Positions 8,325 to 17,458 of a stretch of DNA of 64,000 nt are shown here, one piece after another. The notes beneath the pieces are model-generated. The model was not told the origin of the DNA. It saw nothing but the letters and a program-made list of their open reading frames with translations, and did not search any database. The stretch is taken from contig CANMXJ010000017.1 in NCBI GenBank assembly GCA_947501805.1, positions 1 to 64,000 on the forward strand, written 5' to 3'. The stretch comes from an uncultured Sulfitobacter sp. (GTDB lineage Bacteria; Pseudomonadota; Alphaproteobacteria; Rhodobacterales; Rhodobacteraceae). Both the position numbers and the translations under genes were made by a program. Positions within the stretch are counted from its first letter, which is position 1. The number at the start of each line of letters is the position of its first letter.

Positions 8325-10352
8325 CTATGCTCCAATCACGTGAGCTTGCAAGACAGCCTCAGCTTCTGTCTTCAGCGCATCTGTCTTGTGGCAAGCGAGC
8401 CCAATGACTTTTTGGGCAAACACGATAGCCTCTGAGCTGTTTTGGGCCTTTGACGCGGCGCGCATCAACAGGACCCAAGTCGTAATCTTTTCTGGAAGGA
8501 GCGCAGCAGCAGCTTTGCCATGTTCAAGGGCTGTTGCATAGTCACCAAGGCCAAACCGCAATCTTGCCCGCCACAGATCAAGCTCTGGCAGTCCTTTGGA
8601 AAGCGCGGCCGCCTCGATAGAAAGCTTGTCCAATAGTTCGATATCACTGTCTTTGCCTGCCGCTCGGATGAGGAGCGCGAGCTCCTTGCGAAGATCCCGC
8701 ATCGCGACACGTGAAAGCTGATGGGTGGGCGCAGCATATAGGATTGCATTCACTCCATGAATACGATCCAGACGTTTTTCGAACATCATTGCGGTTGCCG
8801 TCCAGCCATCCAGAACCGGCACCAAACGCCGGTCTGTGATCCGGTCGGCGTGTAGATTTTCGCGCCATGTTGCCAAAACCTCGGCGGCGTATCCAATCCC
8901 ATGGGTATCCGCTATGTAAAGTACGATCTCTTTGATATCTTCAGGCGTTGTTTTCGTAGAAACAACCTCCGCGAATGCAGCATCATTTAGGCGCAACAGT
9001 TGAACACGGGTGACAGGCGATACGTTCGACAGGAATGAAGGCCGTTGATCCGCTTCCAATTGAGCCAACACATCTATTTTGTGGGAAACTGACAGCTCTG
9101 CCAGAACATCATAAGCGCGACTTTGACCATGGTGAGCCGCCGCCAGATAGAAATCAAACGCGGTAGCCAAATCACCCACACACTTGGCAAGATCACCAAT
9201 CTGCATCAATAAATGTAAGGGCAGTTGTGAGATGCCTGCCGGAGACTTCTGAACCAATTTCAACGCTTCTTGAGGCAGGCCAATTTCGCAGGCCTCAAGG
9301 GCCAACACTTCAAGTTGCTCTTCGCTCAGTTCATTTGTTTCAGTGACGGCAAGCTTCGCCAGAAAGACCGACTGGGCCTGCTTTTGGGCCTTCGTCGCAC
9401 TATTTAGCAGAGCTTGCACAGTGATGCCATCTTGCGACAACGCCCGTAGGCGCGCAACGGTTTGAGCAAACTGACCGTTGTTGCATGCCGCGTGGACTTG
9501 AGGTGGCAAATGTGAATCTAGAATGCCGGGTACATCGTTCCGAATAGCGGCGTCCGTTTTGGGAGCAATGACCTTGCCCATCCAAGCCGCCATAATACCT
9601 TTTGCGAAGGCATCGGTAAAATGCGCTAAGCCAGCACTCTCGTCTTCAATGGCGCGCGATTGCCCGAACTCAGTCATCAGTTCAGTTGGGTTAAAGAACT
9701 TACAGCCAGCAAGCGCGACTTCTTCCGAGACCATTTGAATGAATTGAGACCGCGACCGAATGGCGCGCCCGTCTTCCTTACATGCGTCAACATGAGAAAC
9801 GAACAAGACATCCGGAAGGATCTCGGAAAGTGTTTTGATGTTTCGTTGCAAATTTTCGCGTGTGACAAACCGCAAGCGTATCCTGCCCAAGGTCCGTGCC
9901 TGTTCCCGTTTTTGTGGCGTCCCTGACCAGTTTCGATCCAAATATGCGATCAACTTTTGCGTTTCACTGGCCTCAGCCAGACTCCAAAACGATTGGGCGC
10001 GCTTCACATCAGAGAAAAACTCAGGGAATGTTGCGTTCAGATAATTCAACTGGATGGAAACGCCGTCGATCGTCACTTCTTTGGCAGAAGCCAGTTCAAT
10101 TACATAAAGATCAGACGCCGGATGGGCGTTACCGGCCATCGCATCCAGCGTGTGAGTGCGGGATACAAGCGGCCACAAGTCTGAGGGGATATCTGCGCTA
10201 CCTTGCATAAAGCGCGCCATCTGCACCGCTTCCGCTGGTGAATGGCAATAGCCATAGCACCGCTCCATGTTCAGATTGAATCCGTGAACAGATTGGCCAC
10301 TACGCAAAGGTGTCGTGATACGGCACGACCCTATCGGTGTAATATTGAACAT
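8325..10352 (-). CDS. putative SGNH/GSCFA-like polysaccharide-modifying protein with C-terminal helical repeats
   Basis: A 675-residue protein. ATG 10352 is chosen because a strong GGAGGGGG lies 9 bases upstream; the longer frame starts only at a TTG. The N-terminal 265 residues begin ITPIGSCRITTPL, where GSC could be the nucleophile block of an SGNH/GSCFA-type esterase or acyltransferase, and end near LAHFTDAF, which could supply the Asp/His pair (His followed by Asp). DVLFVSHVD sits between them. Residues about 290-670 are helical and TPR-like (LWRARLRFGLGDYATALEHGKAAAALLP). I infer acylation or another decoration of capsule sugars; no close family was identified with certainty. The GT stop-start spacing (2 bases) shows co-transcription. 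Confidence 0.55.
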   Translation of the reverse strand: MFNITPIGSCRITTPLRSGQSVHGFNLNMERCYGYCHSPAEAVQMARFMQGSADIPSDLWPLVSRTHTLDAMAGNAHPASDLYVIELASAKEVTIDGVSIQLNYLNATFPEFFSDVKRAQSFWSLAEASETQKLIAYLDRNWSGTPQKREQARTLGRIRLRFVTRENLQRNIKTLSEILPDVLFVSHVDACKEDGRAIRSRSQFIQMVSEEVALAGCKFFNPTELMTEFGQSRAIEDESAGLAHFTDAFAKGIMAAWMGKVIAPKTDAAIRNDVPGILDSHLPPQVHAACNNGQFAQTVARLRALSQDGITVQALLNSATKAQKQAQSVFLAKLAVTETNELSEEQLEVLALEACEIGLPQEALKLVQKSPAGISQLPLHLLMQIGDLAKCVGDLATAFDFYLAAAHHGQSRAYDVLAELSVSHKIDVLAQLEADQRPSFLSNVSPVTRVQLLRLNDAAFAEVVSTKTTPEDIKEIVLYIADTHGIGYAAEVLATWRENLHADRITDRRLVPVLDGWTATAMMFEKRLDRIHGVNAILYAAPTHQLSRVAMRDLRKELALLIRAAGKDSDIELLDKLSIEAAALSKGLPELDLWRARLRFGLGDYATALEHGKAAAALLPEKITTWVLLMRAASKAQNSSEAIVFAQKVIGLACHKTDALKTEAEAVLQAHVIGA

Positions 10353-10383
10353 TTGCACGAGCCCCCTCCGCAAGTTTGTTAAT

Positions 10384-11751
10384 TCATAGAGACCAGTATT
10401 GCAGTGCCTTTGCTTCGTCAGAGTTGCGAAAGACGCCTTTTACATCGACAAGGATTCCATCTTTCTGGATCTTCTGCAGAAAGCTTGGATCATTGGTGTA
10501 TTCGATATGTGATGTCGCCAAGACCATTGCATCCAGGTTAGACATCTCATCCGCTGTGCAAAGCTCGTACCCTGCCGCTACGGCAACGTCGGCTGAACAA
10601 TGCGGGTCATGGATTAATGGTGTGATACCAAATCCGCGCAACGCATCAACAACTTCCAAAGATTTGGAGTTGCGGATATCAGGCACGTTTTCTTTGAAAG
10701 TGATACCGCAAACACCGACCCGCATTTTGCCAACGTCGCCGCCCTTTTTGATCAGCATCCGTAGTGTTGTGTCTGCGACGTGGCGGGCCATACTATCATT
10801 TGTCCGACGTCCGGCCAAAATAACCTGTGGGTGGTGGCCAACCTTTTCGGCCAGCGTGGCGAGGTAATATGGATCGACACCAATGCAGTGACCGCCAACC
10901 AAACCGGGGGTGAACTTCAGGAAATTCCACTTTGTTCCAGCGGCCTCAATCACATCATTTGTGTTGATACCGACTTTGCTGCAAATCTGGGACATTTCGT
11001 TCATCAGAGCGATGTTCATATCGCGCTGTGTATTTTCCAGAACTTTCGACGCCTCAGCCACTTTGATTGTCGGCGCTACATGTAGGCCAGCTTTAATGAC
11101 AGTGTTATAGACCGCTTTGACACGCTCAAGGGTTTCGGGACTGTCGCCAGATACGACCTTGATGGTGTTCTCGACAGTGTTGACTTTGTCGCCGGGATTG
11201 ATCCGCTCGGGGCTATACCCCAGACCAAAATCTTCGCAAGCAGTTAAGCCAGACAGTTTTTCGAGGATGGGTGCACAAAAATCTTCTGTGACACCCGGAT
11301 AAACTGTGGACTCGAAGACCACCACATCGCCAGCCTTCAGATGAGGGCCGATCATGTCACATGCCGATTGCAACGGTGACAAATCAGGGTGATGTGCATC
11401 ATTGATTGGTGTCGGAACCGTCACGATATAGAAGGACGCGTCAGCGAGGCTTGATGCGTCGGTACTTGCGATCAGGCCGGAGCCTTCCACCACATTCTTG
11501 CTGAGCTCGTTTGTTGCGTCATAACCATGGTTGATCTGAGCGACGCGCTGTTTAGAAATGTCGAAACCGGCCACTTTCTTGAACTTTTCCGCCAGACAGA
11601 CAGCAAGAGGTAGGCCTACATAGCCAAGTCCGACAACTGCAATGTTCTCAAACGTCGCTTTTTTCTTAACATTGTCCAACACGAAACGAATTGGCGTTTT
11701 TGCTTCTTGGACTTCGTGTGCCACAAGCGCATTATTCAACATCACATTCAC
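10384..11751 (-). CDS. nucleotide-sugar dehydrogenase (UDP-HexNAc/UDP-glucose dehydrogenase family)
   Basis: A 455-residue enzyme that oxidises C6 of a UDP-sugar to a uronic acid using NAD. It shows the Rossmann motif VVGLGYVGLPLAVCLAEKF (about 39-57), PTPINDAHHPDLSPL, and the catalytic cysteine in FTPGLVGGHCIGVDPYY (Cys near residue 285). The C-terminal domain is complete (ITFKENVPDIRNSKS). The pattern is nearer to TviB/WbpO-type UDP-N-acetylgalactosamine dehydrogenases than to Ugd, but substrate is inferred. A GTG at 11751 has GGAAAAGGG at good distance; an ATG at 11742 is the alternative. It is the first gene of the capsule operon and precedes the next gene by 31 bases. Confidence 0.88.
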   Translation of the reverse strand: MNVMLNNALVAHEVQEAKTPIRFVLDNVKKKATFENIAVVGLGYVGLPLAVCLAEKFKKVAGFDISKQRVAQINHGYDATNELSKNVVEGSGLIASTDASSLADASFYIVTVPTPINDAHHPDLSPLQSACDMIGPHLKAGDVVVFESTVYPGVTEDFCAPILEKLSGLTACEDFGLGYSPERINPGDKVNTVENTIKVVSGDSPETLERVKAVYNTVIKAGLHVAPTIKVAEASKVLENTQRDMNIALMNEMSQICSKVGINTNDVIEAAGTKWNFLKFTPGLVGGHCIGVDPYYLATLAEKVGHHPQVILAGRRTNDSMARHVADTTLRMLIKKGGDVGKMRVGVCGITFKENVPDIRNSKSLEVVDALRGFGITPLIHDPHCSADVAVAAGYELCTADEMSNLDAMVLATSHIEYTNDPSFLQKIQKDGILVDVKGVFRNSDEAKALQYWSL

Positions 11752-12210
11752 GATCGAAGCCCTTTTCCAGCGAGTGTTAAGTCAAACATACGATTGAATA
11801 GTGGCTCAATTTTGCGCTAAATTAGGTGGATGTTAGGAGAAAGAAAGATCAGCCTGAAATCACTCAACATATTGGTATTAAATCATATATTTTGGGATTT
11901 CTTGAATTATTGACTTAGTTTAACACTAAGACACTCAAATTTTTTGCTGGTTTCAGTTCTTCCATGCCTTTTTTTGTTTGCCCCATCGGCAAGTGGGTGA
12001 TGCACGGTTTAGCCCGGCTTTCAGAGGTGCCAGAACCACACAACTTGCTCCGGTCACGTAAGCGCCATTGTTGGCATTTTGATGAGGCGCGGGGCGCGAT
12101 AGGTTCATGTATGGCGTCAACCAGATACTTGCCAATCCGTTATCAGAAGTCACCGCTCCCTGCCCTAATGAGGAACACTTCCCAGATTGGCATAATGAGA
12201 CTTACAGGGC
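11752..12210. other. AT-rich intergenic region before the capsule operon
   Basis: A 459-base gap without a credible gene. The part from about 11,800 to 11,950 is markedly AT-rich compared with its surroundings and is the natural place for the promoter of the minus-strand capsule operon. It contains a short inverted repeat CTTAG-TTTAACA-CTAAG near 11,914-11,930. A 66-codon minus-strand frame at 11,953-12,153 has no visible family features and no convincing ribosome binding site. No tRNA, insertion sequence end or strong terminator is visible. Confidence 0.45.
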
Positions 12211-13083
12211 TTACAGCTTGCCCTCGGCCAGCCATTGATCCAGCTGCTTGCGGCTGATTTCAAAGTGCATGCTGTCTTCGCGCCGCCAAGAGGCACCCCA
12301 GACCCACCCTTCGGTGCGAAAGAAGTCGGCGAGGATGGTCAGACCCAATTGTGTACGTCCGTCACCGAGAGTGTCGAGTTTGCCGTCGATGTTCAAATCC
12401 ACAGCCAAGCCGAAAGCATGGGTCGAAATGCGATCCTTGGTGCCCCTGATCCGGCGAACGCAAAGTGCGCCAGCGGTGTTGATGCGGGCGTAAAGGTCGG
12501 GATCAGTGATGCGAACGTTCTCAAACACACGGGTCAGGGAATCCAGTGCGGGTTGCAACATGGTCACGCGGATTGGTCCGACGCGCTGGGTTTTCAGTTT
12601 GGGTTTGAGGCGCGGATTGGTCATGGGTTCGCATTTGTCGCTGAGCACCTCACGCGGCCTGCCCAATTTTTTCGCAAGATATGATGGTCCGGCAGTCTTG
12701 AGCCCTTTGTTCACGTTCCGCCGGTCGGCAATCAACACGACTTGCGCATATGAATCGATGATGCTGTTTGTGCCGTTTTGCTCGAATACTTCTGATCCAT
12801 CGGACTGGGGCTGTTGTTGCAAGAGTGGCCGCTGCGCCTGAAACGCTGGCCGTTCGCGCACTTCCTGTCCAAGTGCTGTCATGCCTTCACGGATATCTTC
12901 CAGACGCAGGCGGATGTCTTCGACCTGCTGGTTCAGAATTTCGATTTCGATCCGGGCTTGCGAATCGATGGCGGGGCCGGTTCCGCTGCTGCTCTGCCCT
13001 GTCATCATCGGGATTACGAACCACAGGATTGGTGCCAGAATAATGGCAAAGGCAAGGATCAAGGCTGGAATAATCAACCGCAT
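12211..13083 (-). CDS. membrane-anchored M15-family peptidase (D,D-carboxypeptidase/endopeptidase-like)
   Basis: A 290-residue protein with an N-terminal membrane anchor (LIIPALILAFAIILAPILWFVI), a short coiled-coil region (ARIEIEILNQQVEDIRLRLEDI) and a C-terminal peptidase domain. The zinc-site pattern of M15 peptidases is visible: STHAFGLAVDLNID gives His and Asp, and EDSMHFEIS the second His. The family cuts peptidoglycan peptides. ATG 13083 is preferred to a TTG nine codons upstream. The gene is divergent from the OmpA-like gene and ppkA of the T6SS. Opening the cell wall for T6SS assembly is a plausible role but is inferred from location only. Confidence 0.75.
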   Translation of the reverse strand: MRLIIPALILAFAIILAPILWFVIPMMTGQSSSGTGPAIDSQARIEIEILNQQVEDIRLRLEDIREGMTALGQEVRERPAFQAQRPLLQQQPQSDGSEVFEQNGTNSIIDSYAQVVLIADRRNVNKGLKTAGPSYLAKKLGRPREVLSDKCEPMTNPRLKPKLKTQRVGPIRVTMLQPALDSLTRVFENVRITDPDLYARINTAGALCVRRIRGTKDRISTHAFGLAVDLNIDGKLDTLGDGRTQLGLTILADFFRTEGWVWGASWRREDSMHFEISRKQLDQWLAEGKL

Positions 13084-13233
13084 GAACGGGAACTTTCTAA
13101 AATGACGCAAAATGTCTATGTTGACAGCTTAGGCGATAGCAGGGGTATGCGTCAAAACCGTTGTGGCCTGAGCGTGCCTCGTATACCCTGTGCTCACCTG
13201 ATTTAACGAACCACATTTTTGAAAGGAGGAGAT
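13084..13233. promoter_or_regulatory. divergent intergenic region between M15 peptidase and OmpA-like genes
   Basis: A 150-base divergent gap that must hold promoters for both directions. The plus-strand gene has a near-perfect AAGGAGG at 13,223-13,229 before its ATG at 13,234. No hexamer pair is convincing by eye. Confidence 0.4.
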
Positions 13234-13809
13234 ATGTTTTTCCTGCGTACCCTCACCGTAGCTTCGGCTGCGACACTGCTGGCATTTATCGGCCATGCGG
13301 CATCCGCCCAAAATGATCTGACCGCTGACGAGATCAAGGATGCATTCAACAAGCAAAAGACCCGTGGACTGGTCATTGTCCCGACAGGTCAGGATGCGAC
13401 CGACACTGCGGCCTCAGCCGATACAAGCCAAACGGAGTTGGCCGCGGCCGAAGAATACGTCGCCGTTGACAAGGCAGATCAGGTCAACGTCAAGATCAGT
13501 TTCGATTTCGACAGCTCTGCGTTGCGTGAGGATCAGAAGCCGAAACTGGCCAGCCTGTGTGAAGCGATGAAAGCAGTGGACGTTGCTGTGTTCCAGATCA
13601 TCGGGCACACGGACAGTTCGGGTTCGGCCAGTTACAATGAAAACCTGTCCTTGCTGCGCGCACAGGAAGTCAAACGGCATATGGTGTCCAGCTGTGGCAT
13701 CAGCGAAGACCGCCTGCGTGCCATCGGTCTGGGTGAAAGCGCGCCTTATGATGCTGCTGATCCGCGCAGTGATGCCAACCGTCGGGTCGAGTTTCAGGCG
13801 CTTGGCTAA
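13234..13809 (+). CDS. OmpA-family peptidoglycan-binding protein linked to the T6SS
   Basis: A 191-residue exported protein. It has a signal peptide (LRTLTVASAATLLAFIGHAASA, cleavage before QND) and a C-terminal OmpA-like domain from about residue 85. The domain includes FDFDSSALREDQKPKL, the IIGHTDSSGSASYNENLS core, and DPRSDANRRVEF, which contains the Asp and Arg that bind diaminopimelate in this family. ATG 13,234 follows a near-perfect AAGGAGG. It lies 42 bases upstream of the T6SS kinase gene and is probably its operon partner. With TssJ missing from the locus, a cell-wall anchor such as this may help hold the secretion complex; that is inference. Confidence 0.8.
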   Translation: MFFLRTLTVASAATLLAFIGHAASAQNDLTADEIKDAFNKQKTRGLVIVPTGQDATDTAASADTSQTELAAAEEYVAVDKADQVNVKISFDFDSSALREDQKPKLASLCEAMKAVDVAVFQIIGHTDSSGSASYNENLSLLRAQEVKRHMVSSCGISEDRLRAIGLGESAPYDAADPRSDANRRVEFQALG

Positions 13810-13851
13810 GCGCGGTATGCGCATGACGTCTTTGCAGACTGGAATGACCCT

Positions 13852-16035
13852 ATGACAGAACCCCGCCCCGGTGACGCGTTTCATCCCGGTGACGTGCTGA
13901 ACAACACCTACCGGATCGAGGCGCTGCTGGGCCGTGGTGGTACATCGGATGTCTATCGTGCCCGAAGCGAAATTTCGGGCCGTCTGGTTGCGATCAAGGT
14001 TTTGAAAGCCGAGTTTTCCGGCAACGACGACTACCTTGTGCTGATGACCCGCGAGGAAGAAGTGCGCGAAATTCGCCATGATGCGATTGTGCGCTATTCC
14101 GAAAACCACCGCACGTCGGATGGTTTGGTCTACCTGCTGATGGATTACATTGACGGCCCCGGCCTTGATCGCAAGCTCAAGGAAGGACCAATGCCCGTCG
14201 ATGACATTCTGGCGGTTTGCAAGCGCGTGGGGGAAGGCCTCAAGGCGGCGCATGACCGCAACATCGTGCACCGTGATCTTTCGCCCGACAATATCATTCT
14301 GCGTGACGATGATCCGACGCAAGCTGTGGTGATTGATTTTGGTATTGCCAAAGACACCAATGAAGGTGCTGAGACGATTGTCGGCAACGAGTTTGCCGGC
14401 AAATATGCCTATGCCGCGCCCGAGCAGCTTAGCGGTAATACGGATGCGCGTTCGGATATCTATTCATTGGGCGCGCTATTGCTCGCAAACTATCGCGGTA
14501 AATCGCCCGATGTGGGTGCCAACCCGATGGAGGTTGTCCAGAAAAAGGGTGAACCGCTGGACACGTCCGGCGTGCCTGAACCGCTCAAGACATTGCTGGA
14601 CCGGATGACCGCGCCCGACCCGTCCGCGCGTTTCCAGTCAATGAAAGACGTACTGGCGTTTCTGGATCATGGGGATGATGCCCAAGAGGCACTGTCGGAT
14701 GAAACGGTTGTTGTCGCCCCGCCCAAGATGGTGACCCCGAAAGAAGACAAACCAGTCCCGCCGCCTGTGCAGAAACAGAAACCGGCAAAAGCACCTGCCA
14801 AAAAAGTCGAGAAAACCGGAAGTGGCTCTGGCGGTTTGATCGCAGCCGCAGCGGTTGTTGTGCTAATTGGTGGTGGTGCGGCGGCGTGGTTTGGCGGTTT
14901 GCTTGGTGGCGGCGGGCCAGAATTCCCGCCCGTTAGCCCTTTCTCGCTGGTGATTGAAAACACGGAAAACCTGCCGGTGTCGGCAAGCGGCCATGTTCCG
15001 AGCACGGATTTGCAGAACGCACTGGTCGGCCGGATGAATGATCTGGGTGGCACCACTGATTTGACACTTGCCTCCGGTGACATCGCGCCAAGTTGGGAGG
15101 ATGATGTTTTGACCGTCCTTGATGACATCGCAGCACTGGACAACTGGGAGTTGGCGTTGACCGGAAATGTCGCGGACATTACAGGCGCGACATCTGATCC
15201 GGCGGTCTTGTCTGCTCTGACGGCCAAGTACCCTGCAAACTGGCCCGGCGGGTTGAGTGGTACCATTGATGTGGCGCTGACGTCGCTGTTTCTTGATCCC
15301 GCTTTGGTGGATGATCTGTTGAACCAATATGCGGATTGCGGTCCGCTGGTTCAGATCAATGAACCGGGTCCAACGGGTTATGGTCCGGACGATCCTGTTC
15401 TTGTGCAAGGCACGCTTGCTGGTGCGGACAGCAAAGAGGCCCTTCAGGATGCCCTTGATGATCTGGCTGACGGGCGCAATGTTGTTGTGGACGCGGAACT
15501 GCTGAACGCTGATTTGTGTCTGGTTGAGAATTATCTGCCCAAAGCGCCCGAGAGCAACATCGAAATCCTGTTTTCGAACGGTGATACCGGACAAGAGGTC
15601 TCTGGTGGTGTGTTCACCGTGGGGCAGAACCCGGTGATCGACGTGATCATTCCCGATGATATCTTTACCGGTTTCCTGTCGGTTTCTGTGGTCGATGTTT
15701 CCGGCAATGTGCATCACATGCTGCCCAACAACGGGCGTGCGGACAATTCGGTCAATACCCTGCGCGCGGGCGAAAACGGCGTTGTGCCCGTGCGCGCGGC
15801 CTATTCCGTAAGCGAAGACAGCCCTCCGGGAAGCATCGCATTCAGGGTGGATGATTCATCCCTTGGCAAAAGTAAGGTGCTGGTGATCCATTCGGAAGCC
15901 CCACTGTTTCGCCAGATGCGTCCGCGCACGGAATCTGCAGTTGCCTATGCTGAGGCGCTGAGTGAACAGGCCCAAGCCGGTGAAGGGCTGATCCGGTCTC
16001 TCAACAGCCGCATTCTGACAACGTCACAGCCCTAA
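13852..16035 (+). CDS. ppkA: T6SS serine/threonine protein kinase PpkA
   Basis: A 727-residue transmembrane kinase that triggers T6SS assembly by phosphorylating Fha. The cytoplasmic kinase domain has the glycine loop LLGRGGTSDVYRA (about 25-37), the AIKVLK lysine, HRDLSPDN near residue 140 and DFGIAK near 161. A single membrane helix lies at about 327-350 (LIAAAAVVVLIGGGAAAWFGGLL). The periplasmic part contains BON-like stretches (VSASGHVPS and QGTLAGADSKEALQDAL) and a DUF4384-like segment at about 600-650 (FTGFLSVSVVDVSGNVHHML, then PNNGRADNS). Its stop is 10 bases from the convergent stop of pppA. The same periplasmic module appears in the TonB-like protein encoded near 49 kb. Confidence 0.92.
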   Translation: MTEPRPGDAFHPGDVLNNTYRIEALLGRGGTSDVYRARSEISGRLVAIKVLKAEFSGNDDYLVLMTREEEVREIRHDAIVRYSENHRTSDGLVYLLMDYIDGPGLDRKLKEGPMPVDDILAVCKRVGEGLKAAHDRNIVHRDLSPDNIILRDDDPTQAVVIDFGIAKDTNEGAETIVGNEFAGKYAYAAPEQLSGNTDARSDIYSLGALLLANYRGKSPDVGANPMEVVQKKGEPLDTSGVPEPLKTLLDRMTAPDPSARFQSMKDVLAFLDHGDDAQEALSDETVVVAPPKMVTPKEDKPVPPPVQKQKPAKAPAKKVEKTGSGSGGLIAAAAVVVLIGGGAAAWFGGLLGGGGPEFPPVSPFSLVIENTENLPVSASGHVPSTDLQNALVGRMNDLGGTTDLTLASGDIAPSWEDDVLTVLDDIAALDNWELALTGNVADITGATSDPAVLSALTAKYPANWPGGLSGTIDVALTSLFLDPALVDDLLNQYADCGPLVQINEPGPTGYGPDDPVLVQGTLAGADSKEALQDALDDLADGRNVVVDAELLNADLCLVENYLPKAPESNIEILFSNGDTGQEVSGGVFTVGQNPVIDVIIPDDIFTGFLSVSVVDVSGNVHHMLPNNGRADNSVNTLRAGENGVVPVRAAYSVSEDSPPGSIAFRVDDSSLGKSKVLVIHSEAPLFRQMRPRTESAVAYAEALSEQAQAGEGLIRSLNSRILTTSQP

Positions 16036-16045
16036 GAGCACGCAG

Positions 16046-16762
16046 TTAGAGAACGTCAACAACTGCTGTTGTGATATTGTCCGCCCCGCCGCCAGCGAGG
16101 GCGATCTGGATCAGATGTTCGCAGATCATTTCGATCGGCTGCGTGCTGAGCGCCTTGCGCAGCATATCAAAGGTCGCGTATTTGGTCAGCCCGTCAGAGC
16201 AGATCAGGAACCGGTCACCGGGCAGGATCTCGCCGCGGATTTTGTCTAGCTCCAGTTCATCGCCCACACCAACAGCACGGGTGATGGCATTCGATTGTGG
16301 ATGATTTTCGGCTTCGTCCCATGTCATCTGTCCGCTCTCGACAAGGGCGGCAACAACCGAATGATCGGTGGTCAGCATCTCGATTTCGCCATCGCGAAAG
16401 CGGTAAAGGCGGCTGTCGCCTGCCCAGAGGGCTGCGAAATGACCATCAGCCAACAGCAACCCGACCACGGTGGCACCCATGACTTCGAACCCGCGCGCCT
16501 CGGCCTCGATCCGGATGGCGCGATGCGCTTCCTGAATTTTGTCGCGCAAAGCCTGCATACGGTCACCAGGCGGCAAATCGGGTGGAATGCTTGCTGCTAC
16601 ATCGGCGATCAGAGCGCTGGCAAAGTCGCCCGCTGCATGTCCACCCATCCCGTCAGAGACCAGCCATATGTCGAGTTCCGGCAACGCCAGTACGGCATCT
16701 TCGTTGACTTTGCGTTTGTGGCCCACGTGGGTTTTCACCGAATATCGGGTATGAAGGGTCAT
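16046..16762 (-). CDS. pppA: T6SS PP2C-type protein phosphatase PppA
   Basis: A 238-residue metal-dependent phosphatase that reverses PpkA phosphorylation and so resets the T6SS. PP2C motifs are all present: NEDAVLAL near the N-terminus, VSDGMGGHAAGDFAS, WAGDSRLYRFRDGEIEMLTTDHS-type core, CSDGLTKYA and GGADNITTAVV at the end. The start ATG overlaps the tagF stop by 4 bases, so it is the last gene of the long minus-strand T6SS operon. Confidence 0.93.
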   Translation of the reverse strand: MTLHTRYSVKTHVGHKRKVNEDAVLALPELDIWLVSDGMGGHAAGDFASALIADVAASIPPDLPPGDRMQALRDKIQEAHRAIRIEAEARGFEVMGATVVGLLLADGHFAALWAGDSRLYRFRDGEIEMLTTDHSVVAALVESGQMTWDEAENHPQSNAITRAVGVGDELELDKIRGEILPGDRFLICSDGLTKYATFDMLRKALSTQPIEMICEHLIQIALAGGGADNITTAVVDVL

Positions 16763-17445
16763 GTCTGGGGCCTCGCGTCACCCCACAACGGGGCATTTAA
16801 ATCAAATAGGGCACATGCCTGCCTGCTGTCGGGCAATCCGTCGCAGACCATGGCACGGCTGCTGTCTTCCAATATTGTACTCCACAGACTTGGGGCAGAC
16901 ATGCCTGTGGTCTCCATCAAACCTGACGCCAGTTCTGGTGCGATGCACTTCTGCTCGCTGTGGCTAAGCACAAGTGCTGTTCCGCTGCGGCGGAGAGGTG
17001 GGGAATGACGGGTTTCAGGCAGGATGACGTCGGCGAGGGAAGCTGCCAAATGGTCTCGATCTACTCCGTCCTCCAGCACGGATAGTGCCACGTCTTCGAG
17101 TTTCTCAAACATGGCGGTCTGGGTCAGATGGTCCAATGCGGCTGGGCCTTCGTTCGGGACAACGGCCATAAGGGCCAAAGGAAACCGCCGACCGACACGA
17201 TCAACCGATGGCATGAGCACGCCTGTCACCTTTTGCGCCCCCGCGAGCCCCGGTGACAGGGTAAATCGCCAGATCGGAGCGGACATATATTGATCGTCCC
17301 ATGCGTCGCCGCCAGCCTCGGCAGCGATCATCATGGCGCTTTGCAACCATGTGTCCCAAACCCGCACAAACCCGTTCGGGGTATCTAGGCGAAAGAAATC
17401 ACCCAGACTGGGCATTTTGCCAAAAGCGCCAAATCTCTGTTCCAT
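16759..17445 (-). CDS. tagF: T6SS-associated protein TagF
   Basis: A 228-residue protein of the TagF family, a post-translational repressor of T6SS firing in Pseudomonas and Agrobacterium. The start MEQRFGAFGKMPSLGDFFRL (ATG 17,445) is the typical N-terminus, and an AAGGG lies just upstream; a longer in-frame extension starting in tssM is not used. PIWRFTLSPGLAGAQKVTGVLMPSVDRVGRRFPL is split over the family core. It lies 13 bases after tssM and is coupled to pppA, so the inhibitory components are encoded together. Confidence 0.9.
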   Translation of the reverse strand: MEQRFGAFGKMPSLGDFFRLDTPNGFVRVWDTWLQSAMMIAAEAGGDAWDDQYMSAPIWRFTLSPGLAGAQKVTGVLMPSVDRVGRRFPLALMAVVPNEGPAALDHLTQTAMFEKLEDVALSVLEDGVDRDHLAASLADVILPETRHSPPLRRSGTALVLSHSEQKCIAPELASGLMETTGMSAPSLWSTILEDSSRAMVCDGLPDSRQACALFDLNAPLWGDARPQT

Positions 17446-17458
17446 TACCCTTGCCCCA

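Noticed and set aside
11953-12153. Small minus-strand frame of 66 codons in the capsule-peptidase gap
   Set aside because: No ribosome binding site, no recognised motif and a composition unlike neighbours; a transposase remnant was considered but nothing supports it.
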